A stretch of 64,000 nt of DNA from Streptomyces sp. DH24. Its GTDB lineage: Bacteria > Actinomycetota > Actinomycetes > Streptomycetales > Streptomycetaceae. The notes beneath the pieces are model-generated. The model saw only the letters and a list, made by a program, of their open reading frames with translations, ran no database searches and was not told where the DNA came from. The stretch lies in NCBI RefSeq assembly GCF_029813775.1, contig NZ_JARVKW010000008.1, positions 1-64,000 on the forward strand, given 5' to 3'. A program made the position numbers and the translations under genes. This document shows, piece after piece, positions 7,956 through 17,574 of the stretch; the first letter of the stretch is position 1; every line of letters starts with the position of its first letter.

Positions 7956-9728
7956 CTACAGCCCCGCGAGGGGGTTCTTCAGGGTGCCGACGAGCTGGAG
8001 CGCGCCGGACGGATCCGCGAGGTCCACCATCTGCTTGTTGTCGCGCAGCTGGAGCCGGTTGAGGCAGGACAGCGCGAACTCCTCGGCGAACATGTCGAAC
8101 CGCTCGAACCTGTCCGCGAGTTCCGGTACCGACGCCTGGTACTCGCGGGTGACCTCCGCGACCGTGCGCCAGAAGTCGTCCTCCTCCAGGATGCCCTCGG
8201 TCGCGAGGTTGGCGGCCAGGAAGCGGAAGAAGCAGTCGAAGACGTCCGTGAAGATGGACAGGAGCTTCTTGTCCTCGGGGACCTCCACGCGGATGCGTGC
8301 CACCTCCGGCGGCAGCACCGCGTCCGGGTCCATGACCGCGATCTCCTCGGCGATGTCCTTGTAGATCGCGCGCCGCACGACGCCGTCCTCCAGGACGAGG
8401 ATGACGTTCTCGCCGTGCGGCATGTACACCAGGTCGTAGGCGTAGAAGCTGTGCAGCAGCGGCGTGAAGTAGGCCCGCAGGTAGTGCCGGAGCCACTCCG
8501 TCGGCGCGAGGCCGGACCGCTCGATCAGGGCGCCCGCGAACGACGCGCCGGTGTGGTCGACGTGGACCAGCGACGCCATGGTGGCGAGGGTCTCGCCGTC
8601 CCGCAGCGAGGACACCGGGCTCTCCCGCCACAGCGCGGCGAGCATCTTGCGGTACGGCGAGTAGCGGTCGGTGGCCTGCTCGTACTCCAGGTGCCGGTAG
8701 CCGACGGCCGCCCGCTCCCGGATGATCGTCAGGCCCGTCGACTTCAGCACCGGGTCGCCCTCGACGAGCTGGGCGAGCCAGTCGTTGATCGCCGGGGTGG
8801 CCTCCATGTAGGCGGCCGACAGCCCGCGCATGAAGCCCATGTTGAGGACGGACAGGGCCGTCTTCACGTAGTGCTTCTCGGGGTGCGAGGTGTTGAAGAA
8901 GGTCCGGATGGACTGCTGGGCCAGGTACTCGTCCTCGCCCTCGCCGAGGCAGACCAGGTGTCCGCGGGCGACCTCGGCGGCGAAGGTGACGGTCAGCTTG
9001 TTCCACCACTGCCAGGGGTGGACCGGGATGAACAGGTAGTCGGCCGGGTCCAGGCCCCTGTCGCGCAGCACGCCGTGGAAGCGGTCCACGGTCGCCTCGC
9101 CGAGCTCCTGGCGCACGAAGGACTCGTACTCGATGCCGACGCCGGCGGTGAACGCCGCCCGTGAGCGGTGCGCGGCCAGCCACACCAGCCGGACGGGGCT
9201 CGCGGTCTCGGGCGCGTACGACAGGTACTCGTGGATGCCGAAGCCGAGCCGTCCGTTGTTCGCGACGAAGCAGGGGTGGCCCTCGGTCATGCCCGTCTCG
9301 ACGGCCTGGAAGTCGCTTCTCGCCAGCTCGGCGGAGGTGACCTGCGGCTTGGTGAGCTTGTAGCAGGTGCCGGACAGGGTGGAGGAGATCTCCTCCAGGT
9401 AGACCGGCAGGACCTCGTCGCTCAGGCCGAGGGTGCTTTTCAGCTCGATGAAGAAGTCCAGCGCGGCCAGGGGCAGTTCGGCGTCGCCCCGGTGGCGGGT
9501 GAGGGAGTCGGCGTCGACCTGCCAGTGGTCGAGGGCGCGGCGCACGGCGGCGAACCGGTACTCGGTCGCACCGTCGTCGGCGCGCACGACGTACCGGCCG
9601 CCCCCGGTCTCCTCGGGCGTGATGAGCCGCTCGTGGGCGAACTCGGCGAGTGCCTTGCGGATCAGCAGGCGGTTGGCCCGCTCCCAGCGTTCGGGGGAGA
9701 GGTGGGCCACGGCGTCGGCGAGGCTCAT
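7956..9728 (-). CDS. desD: DesD, NRPS-independent siderophore synthetase
   Basis: A 590-residue IucA/IucC-family ATP-dependent synthetase that oligomerises and cyclises N-hydroxy-N-succinyl- or acetyl-cadaverine units into desferrioxamines E/G/B. The family core is visible (HPCFVANNGRLGFG, IPVHPWQWWNKL, SIRTFFNT near the middle), followed by a FhuF-like C-terminal region with DHTGASFAGALIERSG and HGENVILVLEDG. Its ATG overlaps the desC stop in an ATGA (9725-9728), so translation is coupled. It is the last gene of desABCD and ends at a strong terminator. Confidence 0.96.
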   Translation of the reverse strand: MSLADAVAHLSPERWERANRLLIRKALAEFAHERLITPEETGGGRYVVRADDGATEYRFAAVRRALDHWQVDADSLTRHRGDAELPLAALDFFIELKSTLGLSDEVLPVYLEEISSTLSGTCYKLTKPQVTSAELARSDFQAVETGMTEGHPCFVANNGRLGFGIHEYLSYAPETASPVRLVWLAAHRSRAAFTAGVGIEYESFVRQELGEATVDRFHGVLRDRGLDPADYLFIPVHPWQWWNKLTVTFAAEVARGHLVCLGEGEDEYLAQQSIRTFFNTSHPEKHYVKTALSVLNMGFMRGLSAAYMEATPAINDWLAQLVEGDPVLKSTGLTIIRERAAVGYRHLEYEQATDRYSPYRKMLAALWRESPVSSLRDGETLATMASLVHVDHTGASFAGALIERSGLAPTEWLRHYLRAYFTPLLHSFYAYDLVYMPHGENVILVLEDGVVRRAIYKDIAEEIAVMDPDAVLPPEVARIRVEVPEDKKLLSIFTDVFDCFFRFLAANLATEGILEEDDFWRTVAEVTREYQASVPELADRFERFDMFAEEFALSCLNRLQLRDNKQMVDLADPSGALQLVGTLKNPLAGL

Positions 9729-10255
9729 GCGGCCACCCCCGTCGCGGCGAGGAACCGCTCCCGGGTGCAGAAGCTCAGCAGCGCCTTCTTCTCGGGCTTC
9801 TGGATCTCGCGCTCGGGCACGAAGCCGACGGCCTCGTTCAGGGCGTGCACGGCCTTGTTGGCGACGTCCGGCTCGACGACGACGCGGGCGGTGGCCGGGT
9901 CCTCGAAGAGGCGCGCCATCACGGCGGTGATGACGGACCGGGTGAAGCCGTGCACGGGCGTGTCCGTCGGCGGCGTCAGGAAGTGCATGCCGACGTCCCC
10001 GGGCAGCGGCTCGTACAGGCCGACCAGCTCGCGGTGGGCCGGGTCGTAGCGCTCCATGAGGAACGCCGGTTCGCCGTCGAGCAGGCCCAGTTCGGCGTGG
10101 TGGTGCTCGTCGGCGGCTATCTCCATGTAGGCGCGTTCGACGTCCTGGAGCCTCGCGTCCTGCATCATCCAGAACGCGGCCTTCGGGTGGGTGACCCAGC
10201 CGTGCAGCAGCTCGCTGTCCTTCAGGGGGTCGACGGGGCGGAAGGTGAAGGTCAT
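9725..10255 (-). CDS. desC: DesC, N-hydroxycadaverine acyltransferase
   Basis: A 176-residue GNAT-like acyltransferase of the IucB/siderophore-acetylation family, transferring acetyl or succinyl groups to N-hydroxycadaverine. It starts [21 protein letters not shown], with family features PKAAFWMM, the H-H-A-E-L region, and [21 protein letters not shown] before the C-terminus. The ATG at 10253-10255 overlaps the desB TGA (ATGA at 10252-10255), and its own TGA overlaps the desD start. The frame is open far upstream of the true start, antisense to nothing but in the desB shadow frame. Confidence 0.95.
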   Translation of the reverse strand: MTFTFRPVDPLKDSELLHGWVTHPKAAFWMMQDARLQDVERAYMEIAADEHHHAELGLLDGEPAFLMERYDPAHRELVGLYEPLPGDVGMHFLTPPTDTPVHGFTRSVITAVMARLFEDPATARVVVEPDVANKAVHALNEAVGFVPEREIQKPEKKALLSFCTRERFLAATGVAA

Positions 10256-11544
10256 ACGGAGAACTCCTGGAACGCGATCGTCTTCTCCACCGGGTAGTAC
10301 TCGACGCCGAGCATTTCCCGGATGATGTAGCTGTTCCGGTAGGCGCCCATGCCCAGGTCGGGGCTGGTGACGCTGTGGGTGTGGACGCCGGCGTTCTGGA
10401 GGAAGACGCCCTTGCCGGTGACGTCGACGGCGTAGTTGCGGGCGACGTCGAAGTTGCCCTGTGAGTCGTAGACCAGCCGGTCTCTGACGGGCTTGAGGAA
10501 CTCCGGCTCGACGTAGCGGTAGCCGGTGGCGAGGATCAGCCCGTCGGAGGTCAGCCGGAAGTCCTTCTCCTGCTCCTCCTGGCGGAAGGTCAGCTCGTAG
10601 CTGCCGTCCCGGTAACGGGCGTCGGTCAGCGCCGAGTTGGTGAGCAGGCGGGTGGGGACCGGGCCGCCGAGGTTCTTCTGGTAGAGCAGGTCGAAGATCT
10701 CGTTGATCAGGTCGCCGTCGATGCCCTTGAACAGGCCCTTCTGCTGGGCCGTGAGGCGGTAGCGGGTCTGCTCCGGCAGGGCGCGGTAGTAGTCGATGTA
10801 CTCCGGGGAGGTCATCTCCAGGGTGAGCTTGGTGTACTCCAGCGGGAAGAACCGCGGGGAGCGGGTGACCCAGTTCAGCCGGTAGCCGTGGACGTCGATC
10901 TCGCTGAGCAGGTCGTAGTAGATCTCGGCGGCGGACTGGCCGCTGCCGACCAGCGTGATCGACTCCTTCTTCTGCAGCTCCGCCCTGTGCTGGACGTAGC
11001 GCGAGTTGTGGATGAAGTCGCCGGCCAGGCCCCGGCAGGCGTCCGGGACGTACGGCGGGGTGCCGGTGCCGAGGACCAGGTGGCGGGCGCGGTACGTCTC
11101 GTCGTCCCGTGTGCGGACCAGGTACAGCTCGTCCGCCTCGTCGTAGGTGACCTCGGTGACCGTGGTGCCGAAGCGGATGCTGGTCAGCTTGTTCGCGGCC
11201 CAGCGGCAGTAGTCGTCGTACTCGACGCGCAGCGGGTAGAAGTTCTCCCGGATGTAGAACGAGTACAGCCGGCCCTTCTCCTTCAGGTAGTTCAGGAAGG
11301 AGTACGGCGAGGTCGGGTCGGCGAGCGTGACCAGGTCCGACATGAACGGCGTCTGGAGGTGGGCGCCGTCCAGGAACATGCCCGCGTGCCACTCGAAGCC
11401 GGGCTTGGACTCCAGGAAGACGCCGTCGAGTTCGGCGATGGGGTCGGTCAGGCAGGCGAGACCGAGGTTGAAGGGTCCGAGCCCGATCCCCACGAAGTCG
11501 TAGGTCTTGTCGGTGGACGCGGCGGCTTCAGGAAGCGCGGTCAA
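10252..11544 (-). CDS. desB: DesB, cadaverine N-monooxygenase
   Basis: A 430-residue flavin-dependent N-hydroxylating monooxygenase (lysine/ornithine N-monooxygenase family) converting cadaverine to N-hydroxycadaverine. The FAD loop G-I-G-L-G-P-F-N-L lies at residues 20-28, the NADPH loop ([11 protein letters not shown]) in the middle and the [12 protein letters not shown] family motif late. The only start that leaves the FAD loop complete is a TTG at 11544, with GGGAGAG a few bases upstream; it overlaps the desA 3' end by 17 bases. A TTG start inside a coupled operon may tune its level relative to DesA. Confidence 0.94.
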   Translation of the reverse strand: MTALPEAAASTDKTYDFVGIGLGPFNLGLACLTDPIAELDGVFLESKPGFEWHAGMFLDGAHLQTPFMSDLVTLADPTSPYSFLNYLKEKGRLYSFYIRENFYPLRVEYDDYCRWAANKLTSIRFGTTVTEVTYDEADELYLVRTRDDETYRARHLVLGTGTPPYVPDACRGLAGDFIHNSRYVQHRAELQKKESITLVGSGQSAAEIYYDLLSEIDVHGYRLNWVTRSPRFFPLEYTKLTLEMTSPEYIDYYRALPEQTRYRLTAQQKGLFKGIDGDLINEIFDLLYQKNLGGPVPTRLLTNSALTDARYRDGSYELTFRQEEQEKDFRLTSDGLILATGYRYVEPEFLKPVRDRLVYDSQGNFDVARNYAVDVTGKGVFLQNAGVHTHSVTSPDLGMGAYRNSYIIREMLGVEYYPVEKTIAFQEFSV

Positions 11545-12970
11545 GGGACTCTCCCAGGTACTGCTCGGCGTGGCCGGCGATCAGGTCGAGGACGGCGGCG
11601 ATGTCGGACGCCTTGGTCTCGGGGTTGAGCAGGGTGAACTTCAGGTAGTGGCGGTCGGCCACCTTGGTGCCCGCGACCACGGCGTCGCCGGAGGCGAACA
11701 GGGCCTTGCGGGCGTACAGGTTGGCGCGGTCGATCTCGGCCGGGTCGGTGACCGCGGCGGGGATGTAGCGGAAGACGAGGGTGGACAGCGACGGTTCGAC
11801 CACCACGTCGAAGCGCGGGTCGGCGGCGAGCAGTCGCCAGCCCTCCCGGGCCAGGTCGACGACCTCGTCGAAGAGTTCCCCGATGCCGTCGGCGCCCATC
11901 ACGCGCAGCGTCATCCACAGCTTGAGCGCGTCGAAGCGGCGGGTGGTCTGCAGGGACTTGTCGACCTGGTTGGGAATACGTTCCTGCACCATGCGGCGCG
12001 GGTTGAGGTACTCCGCGTGGTAGGTGGCGTGCCGCAGGGTGGCGGCGTCGCGGACCAGTACGGCCGACGAACTGACCGGCTGGAAGAAGGACTTGTGGTA
12101 GTCGACGGTGACGGAGTCGGCGTGTTCGATGCCGGTCAGGCGGTCCCGGTACTTCAGGGAGGTGAGCAGCCCGCAGCCGTAGGCGGCGTCGACGTGCAGC
12201 CATGCGCCGAACTGCTGGCACAGCCCGGCGATCTCGGGCAGCGGGTCGATGGACCCGAAGTCGGTGGTGCCGGCGGTGGCGACGACCGCCATGGGCACGA
12301 GGCCGTCCTGGACGCAGCGCTCCAGCTCGTGGGCGAGCGCCACGGTCCGCATCCGCTTGTCCTGGTCGACGGGGACGACGACCACGGCGTCGGGGCCCAG
12401 GCCCAGCAGTTTCGCCGACTTCTTCACGCTGAAGTGGCTGACCTCGGAGGCGAAGACGCGCAGTTTCGCGAGGTCGCCGGTCTTGGCCTCCTCGCGGGCC
12501 AGCAGCAGCGCCTGGAGGTTGGACTGCGTGCCGCCGGAGGTGAACACGCCGTCGGCGGCCGGGCCGAGACCGATGCGGGCGGTCGTCCAGTCGATGAGCT
12601 TGCGTTCGATGAGGGTGCCGCCGGCCGACTGGTCCCAGGTGTCGAGGGAGGAGTTGACGGCGGACAGGACGGCCTCGCCGAGCACGGCCGGGATGACGAC
12701 CGGGCAGTTGAGGTGGGCCAGGTAGCGGGGGTGGTGGAAGTAGACCGCGTCCCGGAGGTAGACCTCCTCCAGCTCGTCCAGCACGGCGGTGGTGTCGTGC
12801 AGCGGGCGGTCGAGGTCGATCTCGTCGATGCGGGGGGCGAGGGCGTCGACCGTGACGCCGGTGAACGGCCGCTCGGTGGTGGCGAGTTTGGCGGCCACCC
12901 GCTCGACCCCTTCGGTCACGGAGCGGCGGTAGAGCTCCGCGGTGGTGTCGTTGAGCAGGTGCGAGCGCAT
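11528..12970 (-). CDS. desA: DesA, lysine decarboxylase (PLP-dependent)
   Basis: A 480-residue group II pyridoxal-phosphate decarboxylase making cadaverine from lysine, the first step of desferrioxamine synthesis. The PLP lysine is K293 in V-D-Y-H-K-S-F-F; the substrate region [16 protein letters not shown] and the Asp motif HVDAAYGCG are intact. The ATG at 12970 follows GGAGGA seven bases upstream. It heads desABCD, with the iron box at 13033-13051 just upstream. Confidence 0.96.
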   Translation of the reverse strand: MRSHLLNDTTAELYRRSVTEGVERVAAKLATTERPFTGVTVDALAPRIDEIDLDRPLHDTTAVLDELEEVYLRDAVYFHHPRYLAHLNCPVVIPAVLGEAVLSAVNSSLDTWDQSAGGTLIERKLIDWTTARIGLGPAADGVFTSGGTQSNLQALLLAREEAKTGDLAKLRVFASEVSHFSVKKSAKLLGLGPDAVVVVPVDQDKRMRTVALAHELERCVQDGLVPMAVVATAGTTDFGSIDPLPEIAGLCQQFGAWLHVDAAYGCGLLTSLKYRDRLTGIEHADSVTVDYHKSFFQPVSSSAVLVRDAATLRHATYHAEYLNPRRMVQERIPNQVDKSLQTTRRFDALKLWMTLRVMGADGIGELFDEVVDLAREGWRLLAADPRFDVVVEPSLSTLVFRYIPAAVTDPAEIDRANLYARKALFASGDAVVAGTKVADRHYLKFTLLNPETKASDIAAVLDLIAGHAEQYLGESLDRAS

Positions 12971-13032
12971 GTGGGAGTCCTCCGGTGGGGACGGTCCGTG
13001 AGGGACGGGGGAGTCAGAACTGCGGCTTCGGC

Positions 13033-13051
13033 TTAGGTTAGCCTAACCTAA
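13033..13051. promoter_or_regulatory. Iron box upstream of desA (DmdR1/IdeR operator)
   Basis: TTAGGTTAGCCTAACCTAA is a perfect 19-bp palindrome matching the actinobacterial iron-box consensus. It lies 63 bases upstream of desA. With Fe2+ bound, DmdR1 should sit here and silence desABCD. Confidence 0.93.
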
Positions 13052-13122
13052 TTTATCCCGGGTGATCCACCGCCGCCCGTGACCACCGTCACGCCGGGCC
13101 CGGTCGCCGTGGCCGCACGCCG

Positions 13123-13171
13123 GCAACCGCCGTGCGCGAGGGGGTTGGGCCCTCGCGGAGACGGCGGTTGC
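13123..13171. terminator. Hairpin after desF
   Basis: An 11-bp outer stem (13123-13133 against 13161-13171) enclosing an inner GCGAGGG/CCCTCGC stem. It lies 25 bases beyond the desF stop and ahead of the desA promoter, so desF and desABCD are separate transcription units. Confidence 0.7.
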
Positions 13172-13195
13172 TCTGCCCGGGGCGGGAGGCGGGAG

Positions 13196-14065
13196 TCAGG
13201 CCTCCTGCTCGCGCAGCTGTTCCTCGGTGAGCCCGTGGCGCCAGTAGCCCACGAACGTGACCCGGCGGCGGTCGAAGCCCCGCTCGCGCACGAAGTGCCG
13301 GCGCAGCTCCTTCACACAGCCGGACTCGCCGGCGATCCACACGTACGGCCGTTCGGCGGGCGGCAGTTCGGTGGCGCGGATCGCGAACAGGGCCATGGGG
13401 GAGCTCTGTTCGCAGGCCTCGTCGCGCACCAGCCAGGTGATCTCTGCGTCCGCCGCGGTCGTCACGTCCTGGATGTCACCGGCGTGCGGCACCTCCAGCC
13501 ACACCCGGGCGCGGGTGCCGGCCGGCAGCGACTCGATGCCGGCCAGCGCGGCCGGTACGGCGGTCTCGTCGCCCCACATCACCACCAGGTCGGTGTCCGG
13601 CGGGGGGCGGAACCGGATCGCCCGGTTGTCCGCGACGGCCGGGCCGAGCACCAGCACCCGGTCACCCGCGGCGGCCCGCGCGGCCCACCGGGCGGCCGGT
13701 CCGGCCTGCGCCGCCGCGTCCGGTTCGACGCCGTGCAGCACGAAGTCGATGTCGATCTCGGCGGTGTGCCCGTCGGCGTCGGTGCGCAGCGCCCGCAGCG
13801 TGTACGAGCGCATCACCGCCCGCACGTCGTCCGGGAGTTCCCGCCAGCCCCGCCACCAGTCCTCGCCGAGTTCGACCGGCACCGCCGGCTCGCTCTGGCC
13901 GGGGTGCGGCAGGAACAGCGACAGCGACTGGTCGCGCCCGTCGGAGCGGAACGCGCGCAGGTCGGGCCCGGCGAAGGTGACCCGGAGCAGGGACGGGCCG
14001 AGCCGCCGCGTCCGTACGACCTGGAGGGAGAAGAAACGGAACGGGGCGGCTACGGCGGTGGTCAT
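13196..14065 (-). CDS. desF: Siderophore-interacting protein / ferric-siderophore reductase (DesF)
   Basis: A 289-residue cytoplasmic FAD protein of the ViuB/SIP family that reduces ferrioxamine after uptake. The FAD-binding motif R-S-Y-T-L-R lies near residue 85, followed by GDRVLVLGPAV, the SIP-specific GDETAVPA segment and the NAD(P)H-side WIAGESGCVK. The C-terminus YWRHGLTEEQL is typical. A GGAG ribosome site precedes the ATG at 14065. It follows desE by 75 bases on the same strand, and both probably come from the desE iron-box promoter. Confidence 0.9.
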   Translation of the reverse strand: MTTAVAAPFRFFSLQVVRTRRLGPSLLRVTFAGPDLRAFRSDGRDQSLSLFLPHPGQSEPAVPVELGEDWWRGWRELPDDVRAVMRSYTLRALRTDADGHTAEIDIDFVLHGVEPDAAAQAGPAARWAARAAAGDRVLVLGPAVADNRAIRFRPPPDTDLVVMWGDETAVPAALAGIESLPAGTRARVWLEVPHAGDIQDVTTAADAEITWLVRDEACEQSSPMALFAIRATELPPAERPYVWIAGESGCVKELRRHFVRERGFDRRRVTFVGYWRHGLTEEQLREQEA

Positions 14066-14140
14066 GTGTGCTCCTGAGTCCGTCGGTCGGGGGACGGGGT
14101 GGGGCGGGGCGGTCCGGCCGGGTGGGCCGGCGCCGGCGGG

Positions 14141-15187
14141 TCAGCCGACCTTCTTCGCCTTCTCCAGGGCCTCGGCGAGGTTCTCCAGCAGCGGCACGCA
14201 CTTGTCGTACGACAGGATCGGCTCCGGGGAGCGCGGGATGACCTGGCCGGCCTTGACGGCGGGCAGCTTCTTCCAGGTGCCCTCGGTGATGTCGGCGGGC
14301 TGGATGGTCGAGGAGCGGTCGTCCATCATGATGATGTCGGCCGGGTACTTGTCGACGTTCTCCCAGCTGAGGCTCTCGAACCAGCCGCCGCCCTCGGCCT
14401 TGGCCTTCTCGGGCGGCTCGACGAAGTTCACGCCGAGGGACTTGAAGTACTCCAGGTCCAGGGAGAGGTTGGTGCCGGAGACGTAGAACAGCTGGTCGCT
14501 CGCGGAGCCGGCCAGCACCTTGATCTCCGGGCGGGCCTTGGCGGCGGCGCGCAGCCGGGCTGCGGCGTCGTCGAACCGCTTCTTCGCCTCGGTGACCTTG
14601 CTCGCCTTCACGTCCGCGCCGAGGGACTCGGCGAGTTCCAGCATGCGGCCGAGGGCCACGTCGAGCTTGCGGTCGTAGGCGGAGACGGCGACGCTCGGGG
14701 CCAGCTTCGCGATCTTGTCCGCGGACTCCTCCGGCACGTACCAGAGGGTGCCCGCGGCGTCGAAGGTGGTGGAGATCAGGACGTCCGGCGCGAGGGCGGC
14801 GTACTTCTCGACGTTGAACGAACCCCAGACGTTGCCGAGGATCGTGACCTTGCTGACGTCCATGTCGCCGGCCTGCACGTCCGGCTTGCCGTCCGAGGTC
14901 TTGGTGGGGCCGAAGACGCCCTTGACCTGGATGCCGTAGTCGTGCAGGGCGGCGCCGACGCCGGTGAAGGCGACGATGTCGGCGGGCACCTTGTCGAGCT
15001 CGACGGTCTTGCCGCGGTCGTCCTTGAACGACCAGGGGCCGGACTTGGCGGACGCCGTCCCGTCGCCGGAGCCACCGCTTTTCGCGTCGTCGTCGCCGCA
15101 GGCTGCGAGCACGGCACCGAGACCGAGGGCGCCGCCCGCGGCCAGGATGCCGCGGCGGGTGAGGTGGGAGGCTCTGGCAAGGGACAT
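14141..15187 (-). CDS. desE: Ferric-siderophore-binding lipoprotein (DesE)
   Basis: A 348-residue cluster A solute-binding protein (FepB/FhuD type) that captures ferrioxamine outside the membrane for an ABC importer. The N-terminus carries a twin-arginine pattern (L-T-R-R-G-I-L) leading to a lipobox LAAC, so it is a likely Tat-exported lipoprotein; a low-complexity DDD/GGSGDG linker follows. I prefer the ATG at 15187 because it starts the signal peptide; an in-frame TTG at 15229 adds a non-signal extension. No ABC permease is present here, so the cognate importer is encoded elsewhere. Confidence 0.93.
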   Translation of the reverse strand: MSLARASHLTRRGILAAGGALGLGAVLAACGDDDAKSGGSGDGTASAKSGPWSFKDDRGKTVELDKVPADIVAFTGVGAALHDYGIQVKGVFGPTKTSDGKPDVQAGDMDVSKVTILGNVWGSFNVEKYAALAPDVLISTTFDAAGTLWYVPEESADKIAKLAPSVAVSAYDRKLDVALGRMLELAESLGADVKASKVTEAKKRFDDAAARLRAAAKARPEIKVLAGSASDQLFYVSGTNLSLDLEYFKSLGVNFVEPPEKAKAEGGGWFESLSWENVDKYPADIIMMDDRSSTIQPADITEGTWKKLPAVKAGQVIPRSPEPILSYDKCVPLLENLAEALEKAKKVG

Positions 15188-15236
15188 GATGTGGCTGCTT
15201 TCGAGCGGGGCGGAACGCCCGTCGGACAAGTCGAAG

Positions 15237-15255
15237 GTAGGTTAGCCTAACCTCA
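15237..15255. promoter_or_regulatory. Iron box upstream of desE
   Basis: GTAGGTTAGCCTAACCTCA matches the desA iron box at 17 of 19 positions with the same GGTTAGCCTAACC core. It lies 49 bases upstream of desE and should place desE-desF under the same iron control. Confidence 0.88.
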
Positions 15256-15405
15256 TGTGATGTCCAGTGGTGGGGTCCGTCACAGCGCACCTGCCCGTGA
15301 CCTCGCATCTTGCGGTGCGGCGCCCGCGCGGACTCCCGCGCGGCAACGGGCGGTCGGGCTCGGGGAGCGTCAACTTCCGGCCACTCCCGGCACGTTGGGA
15401 AGCGC

Positions 15406-15449
15406 CGAACGGCCGGCCCGCGCTCCGGAAAGCGCCGGCCGGCCGTTCG
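15406..15449. terminator. Terminator after the acyl-CoA catabolic operon
   Basis: A perfect 12-bp stem (15406-15417 against 15438-15449), loop 20 bases, 11 bases beyond the acyl-CoA dehydrogenase stop at 15461. It ends the minus-strand operon 15461-21154. Confidence 0.75.
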
Positions 15450-15460
15450 GTGTCGCCGGG

Positions 15461-16621
15461 TCAGGTCGTCAGGCCCAGTTCCCGCGCGATCAGCATCCGC
15501 TGGACCTCGCTCGTGCCCTCGCCGATCTCCAGGATCTTCGAGTCGCGCCACATGCGGGCCACCGGGTACTCGTTCATGAAGCCGTAGCCGCCGTGGATCT
15601 GGGTCGCCTCACGGGCGTTGTCGACGGCGACCGTGGAGGAGTAGAGCTTCGCCAGGGCCGCCTCCTTCTTGAAGGGCTCCCCGGCGACCAGGCGGCTCGC
15701 CGCGTCGCGCCAGGCGAGGCGGGCCGTGTGGGCCTTCATCTCCATGTCGGCGATCTTGAACTGGATCGCCTGGTTGGCACCGATCGGACGGCCGAAGGCG
15801 TGACGTTCCTTCGCGTACTTGACCGACTCGTCCACGCAGCCCTGCGCCAACCCCGTGGCCAGCGCCGCGATCGCGATGCGGCCCTCGTCCAGGATGCGCA
15901 GGAACTGCGCGTAGCCGCGGCCCTCCTCGCCCAGCAGGTTGGCCGCCGGCACGCGCACGTCCGAGAAGGACAGCTCCCGCGTGTCCGAGGCGTTCCAGCC
16001 GACCTTCGAGTACGGCGCGGCCACCGTGAAGCCCGGCGTGCCCGACGGGACGACGATGGCCGAGATGAGCGGCCTGCCGTCCGGCTTGCGGCCGGTGACC
16101 GCGGTGACGGTGACCAGGCCGGTGATGTCCGTGCCCGAGTTGGTGATGAAGCACTTCGTGCCGTTGACGACCCACTCGTTCGTCGTCTCGTCCAGCCGCG
16201 CCGTCGTGCGCGTCGCGCCCGCGTCCGAGCCGCCGTCCGGCTCCGTCAGGCCGAAGGCGCCCAGGATCTCGCCCGCGCACAGCCGCGGCAGCCACTCCCG
16301 CTTCTGCTCCTCGGTGCCGAACAGATGGATCGGCATGGCGCCCAGGGAGACACCGGCTTCGAGGGTGATGGCCACCGACGAGTCCACCCGGGCCAGTTCC
16401 TCCAGGGCGATGCCGAGCGCGAAGTAGTCGCCGCCCATGCCGCCGTACTCCTCCGGGAACGGCAGACCGAACAGGCCCATGCGGCCCATCTCCCGCACGA
16501 TCTCGTACGGGAACTCGTGCCGCTCGTAGAAGTCGCCGATCTTCGGCGCGACGACGTCGTGTGCGAACTCCTCGACCGTCCGGCGGAGTTCTTCCAGTTC
16601 GGGGGAGAGCTTGTGGTCCAT
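15461..16621 (-). CDS. Acyl-CoA dehydrogenase (branched/short-chain type)
   Basis: A 386-residue FAD-dependent dehydrogenase that makes 2,3-enoyl-CoA from acyl-CoA. ACAD signatures are present: AFGLTEPDGGSDAG near residue 125, FGRPIGANQAIQFKIADM and the QIHGGYGFMNEYPV motif. The C-terminal catalytic Glu is kept in G-E-G-T-S-E-V-Q. This form is typical of short-chain or 2-methyl-branched enzymes; classical isovaleryl-CoA dehydrogenases have a non-acidic residue there. The ATG at 16621 follows the HMG-CoA lyase stop by five bases. I recall the S. coelicolor counterpart being called acdH and tied to valine, leucine and isoleucine catabolism, but the symbol is from memory. Confidence 0.92.
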   Translation of the reverse strand: MDHKLSPELEELRRTVEEFAHDVVAPKIGDFYERHEFPYEIVREMGRMGLFGLPFPEEYGGMGGDYFALGIALEELARVDSSVAITLEAGVSLGAMPIHLFGTEEQKREWLPRLCAGEILGAFGLTEPDGGSDAGATRTTARLDETTNEWVVNGTKCFITNSGTDITGLVTVTAVTGRKPDGRPLISAIVVPSGTPGFTVAAPYSKVGWNASDTRELSFSDVRVPAANLLGEEGRGYAQFLRILDEGRIAIAALATGLAQGCVDESVKYAKERHAFGRPIGANQAIQFKIADMEMKAHTARLAWRDAASRLVAGEPFKKEAALAKLYSSTVAVDNAREATQIHGGYGFMNEYPVARMWRDSKILEIGEGTSEVQRMLIARELGLTT

Positions 16622-16626
16622 CGATC

Positions 16627-17574
16627 TCACTGCTCCTGGTGGGAGAGGGCACGGACTGTGCGGGACGGGCTGGGTCGGCCCAGTCGGTCGGCCATCCACG
16701 CGCTTGTGGCGACGAGACGGCCGAGGTCGACCCCGGTGTCGATGCCGAGGCCCCGCAGCATCCACACGAGGTCCTCGGTGGCGAGGTTGCCGGTCGCCGA
16801 CCTGGCGTACGGGCAGCCGCCCAGGCCGCCCGCCGAGGCGTCGACGGTCGTGACACCCTGCTGGAGCGCCGCGAGGGTGTTGGCGAGCGCCTGGCCGTAG
16901 GTGTCGTGGAAGTGCACGCCGAGGACGTCGGCGGGGACCTCCGCCTCGGCCAGCGCGGTGAGGAGCGCCGCGACGTGGCCCGGGGTGGCCACGCCGATCG
17001 TGTCGCCCAGGCTCAGCTCGTCGCAGCCCATGGCGAGCAGCGTCCGGCAGACCCGCACGACCTGCGGGACGGGCACGGGCCCCTCCCAGGGGTCGCCGAA
17101 GCACATCGACAGATAGCCGCGCACGTGCAGGCCCTCCGCCTTCGCGCGGCCGACCACCGGCTCGAACATGGCGATCGCCTCGTCCACCGTGCGGTTCAGG
17201 TTGGCCTTCGCGAAGGACTCGGTGGCGCTGGCGAAGACGGCGACCCGGCGGGCGCCGAGGGACAGCGCGCGGTCCAGGCCGCGCTCGTTCGGCACCAGCA
17301 CCGGCAGGGCCACCGGCAGACCGGCGACGAGCGGGTAGAGCTGCTCCGCGTCCGCCAGTTGGGGCACCCACTTGGGGTGCACGAAGCTGGTCGCCTCGAC
17401 GGTCGTGAGCCCTACGTCGGCCAGGCGGCGGATGAACTCCGCCTTGACCTCCGTGGGGACGGTCTCCTTCTCGTTCTGCAGGCCGTCGCGCGGGCCCACC
17501 TCGTGGATCCGGACGCGGGCGGGCAGACCGTCCGCCCGCACGGTCATCGGGAGGCCCAGTCCGGGCGTGCTCAT
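16627..17574 (-). CDS. hmgL: Hydroxymethylglutaryl-CoA lyase
   Basis: A 315-residue DRE-TIM metallolyase splitting HMG-CoA into acetoacetate and acetyl-CoA, the last step of leucine degradation. It shows the family start [10 protein letters not shown], the [17 protein letters not shown] segment, the metal histidines in [10 protein letters not shown] and the active-site loop GLGGCPYA with the catalytic Cys. The ATG overlaps the carboxylase alpha stop as ATGA (17571-17574), so the two are translationally coupled. Confidence 0.95.
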   Translation of the reverse strand: MSTPGLGLPMTVRADGLPARVRIHEVGPRDGLQNEKETVPTEVKAEFIRRLADVGLTTVEATSFVHPKWVPQLADAEQLYPLVAGLPVALPVLVPNERGLDRALSLGARRVAVFASATESFAKANLNRTVDEAIAMFEPVVGRAKAEGLHVRGYLSMCFGDPWEGPVPVPQVVRVCRTLLAMGCDELSLGDTIGVATPGHVAALLTALAEAEVPADVLGVHFHDTYGQALANTLAALQQGVTTVDASAGGLGGCPYARSATGNLATEDLVWMLRGLGIDTGVDLGRLVATSAWMADRLGRPSPSRTVRALSHQEQ

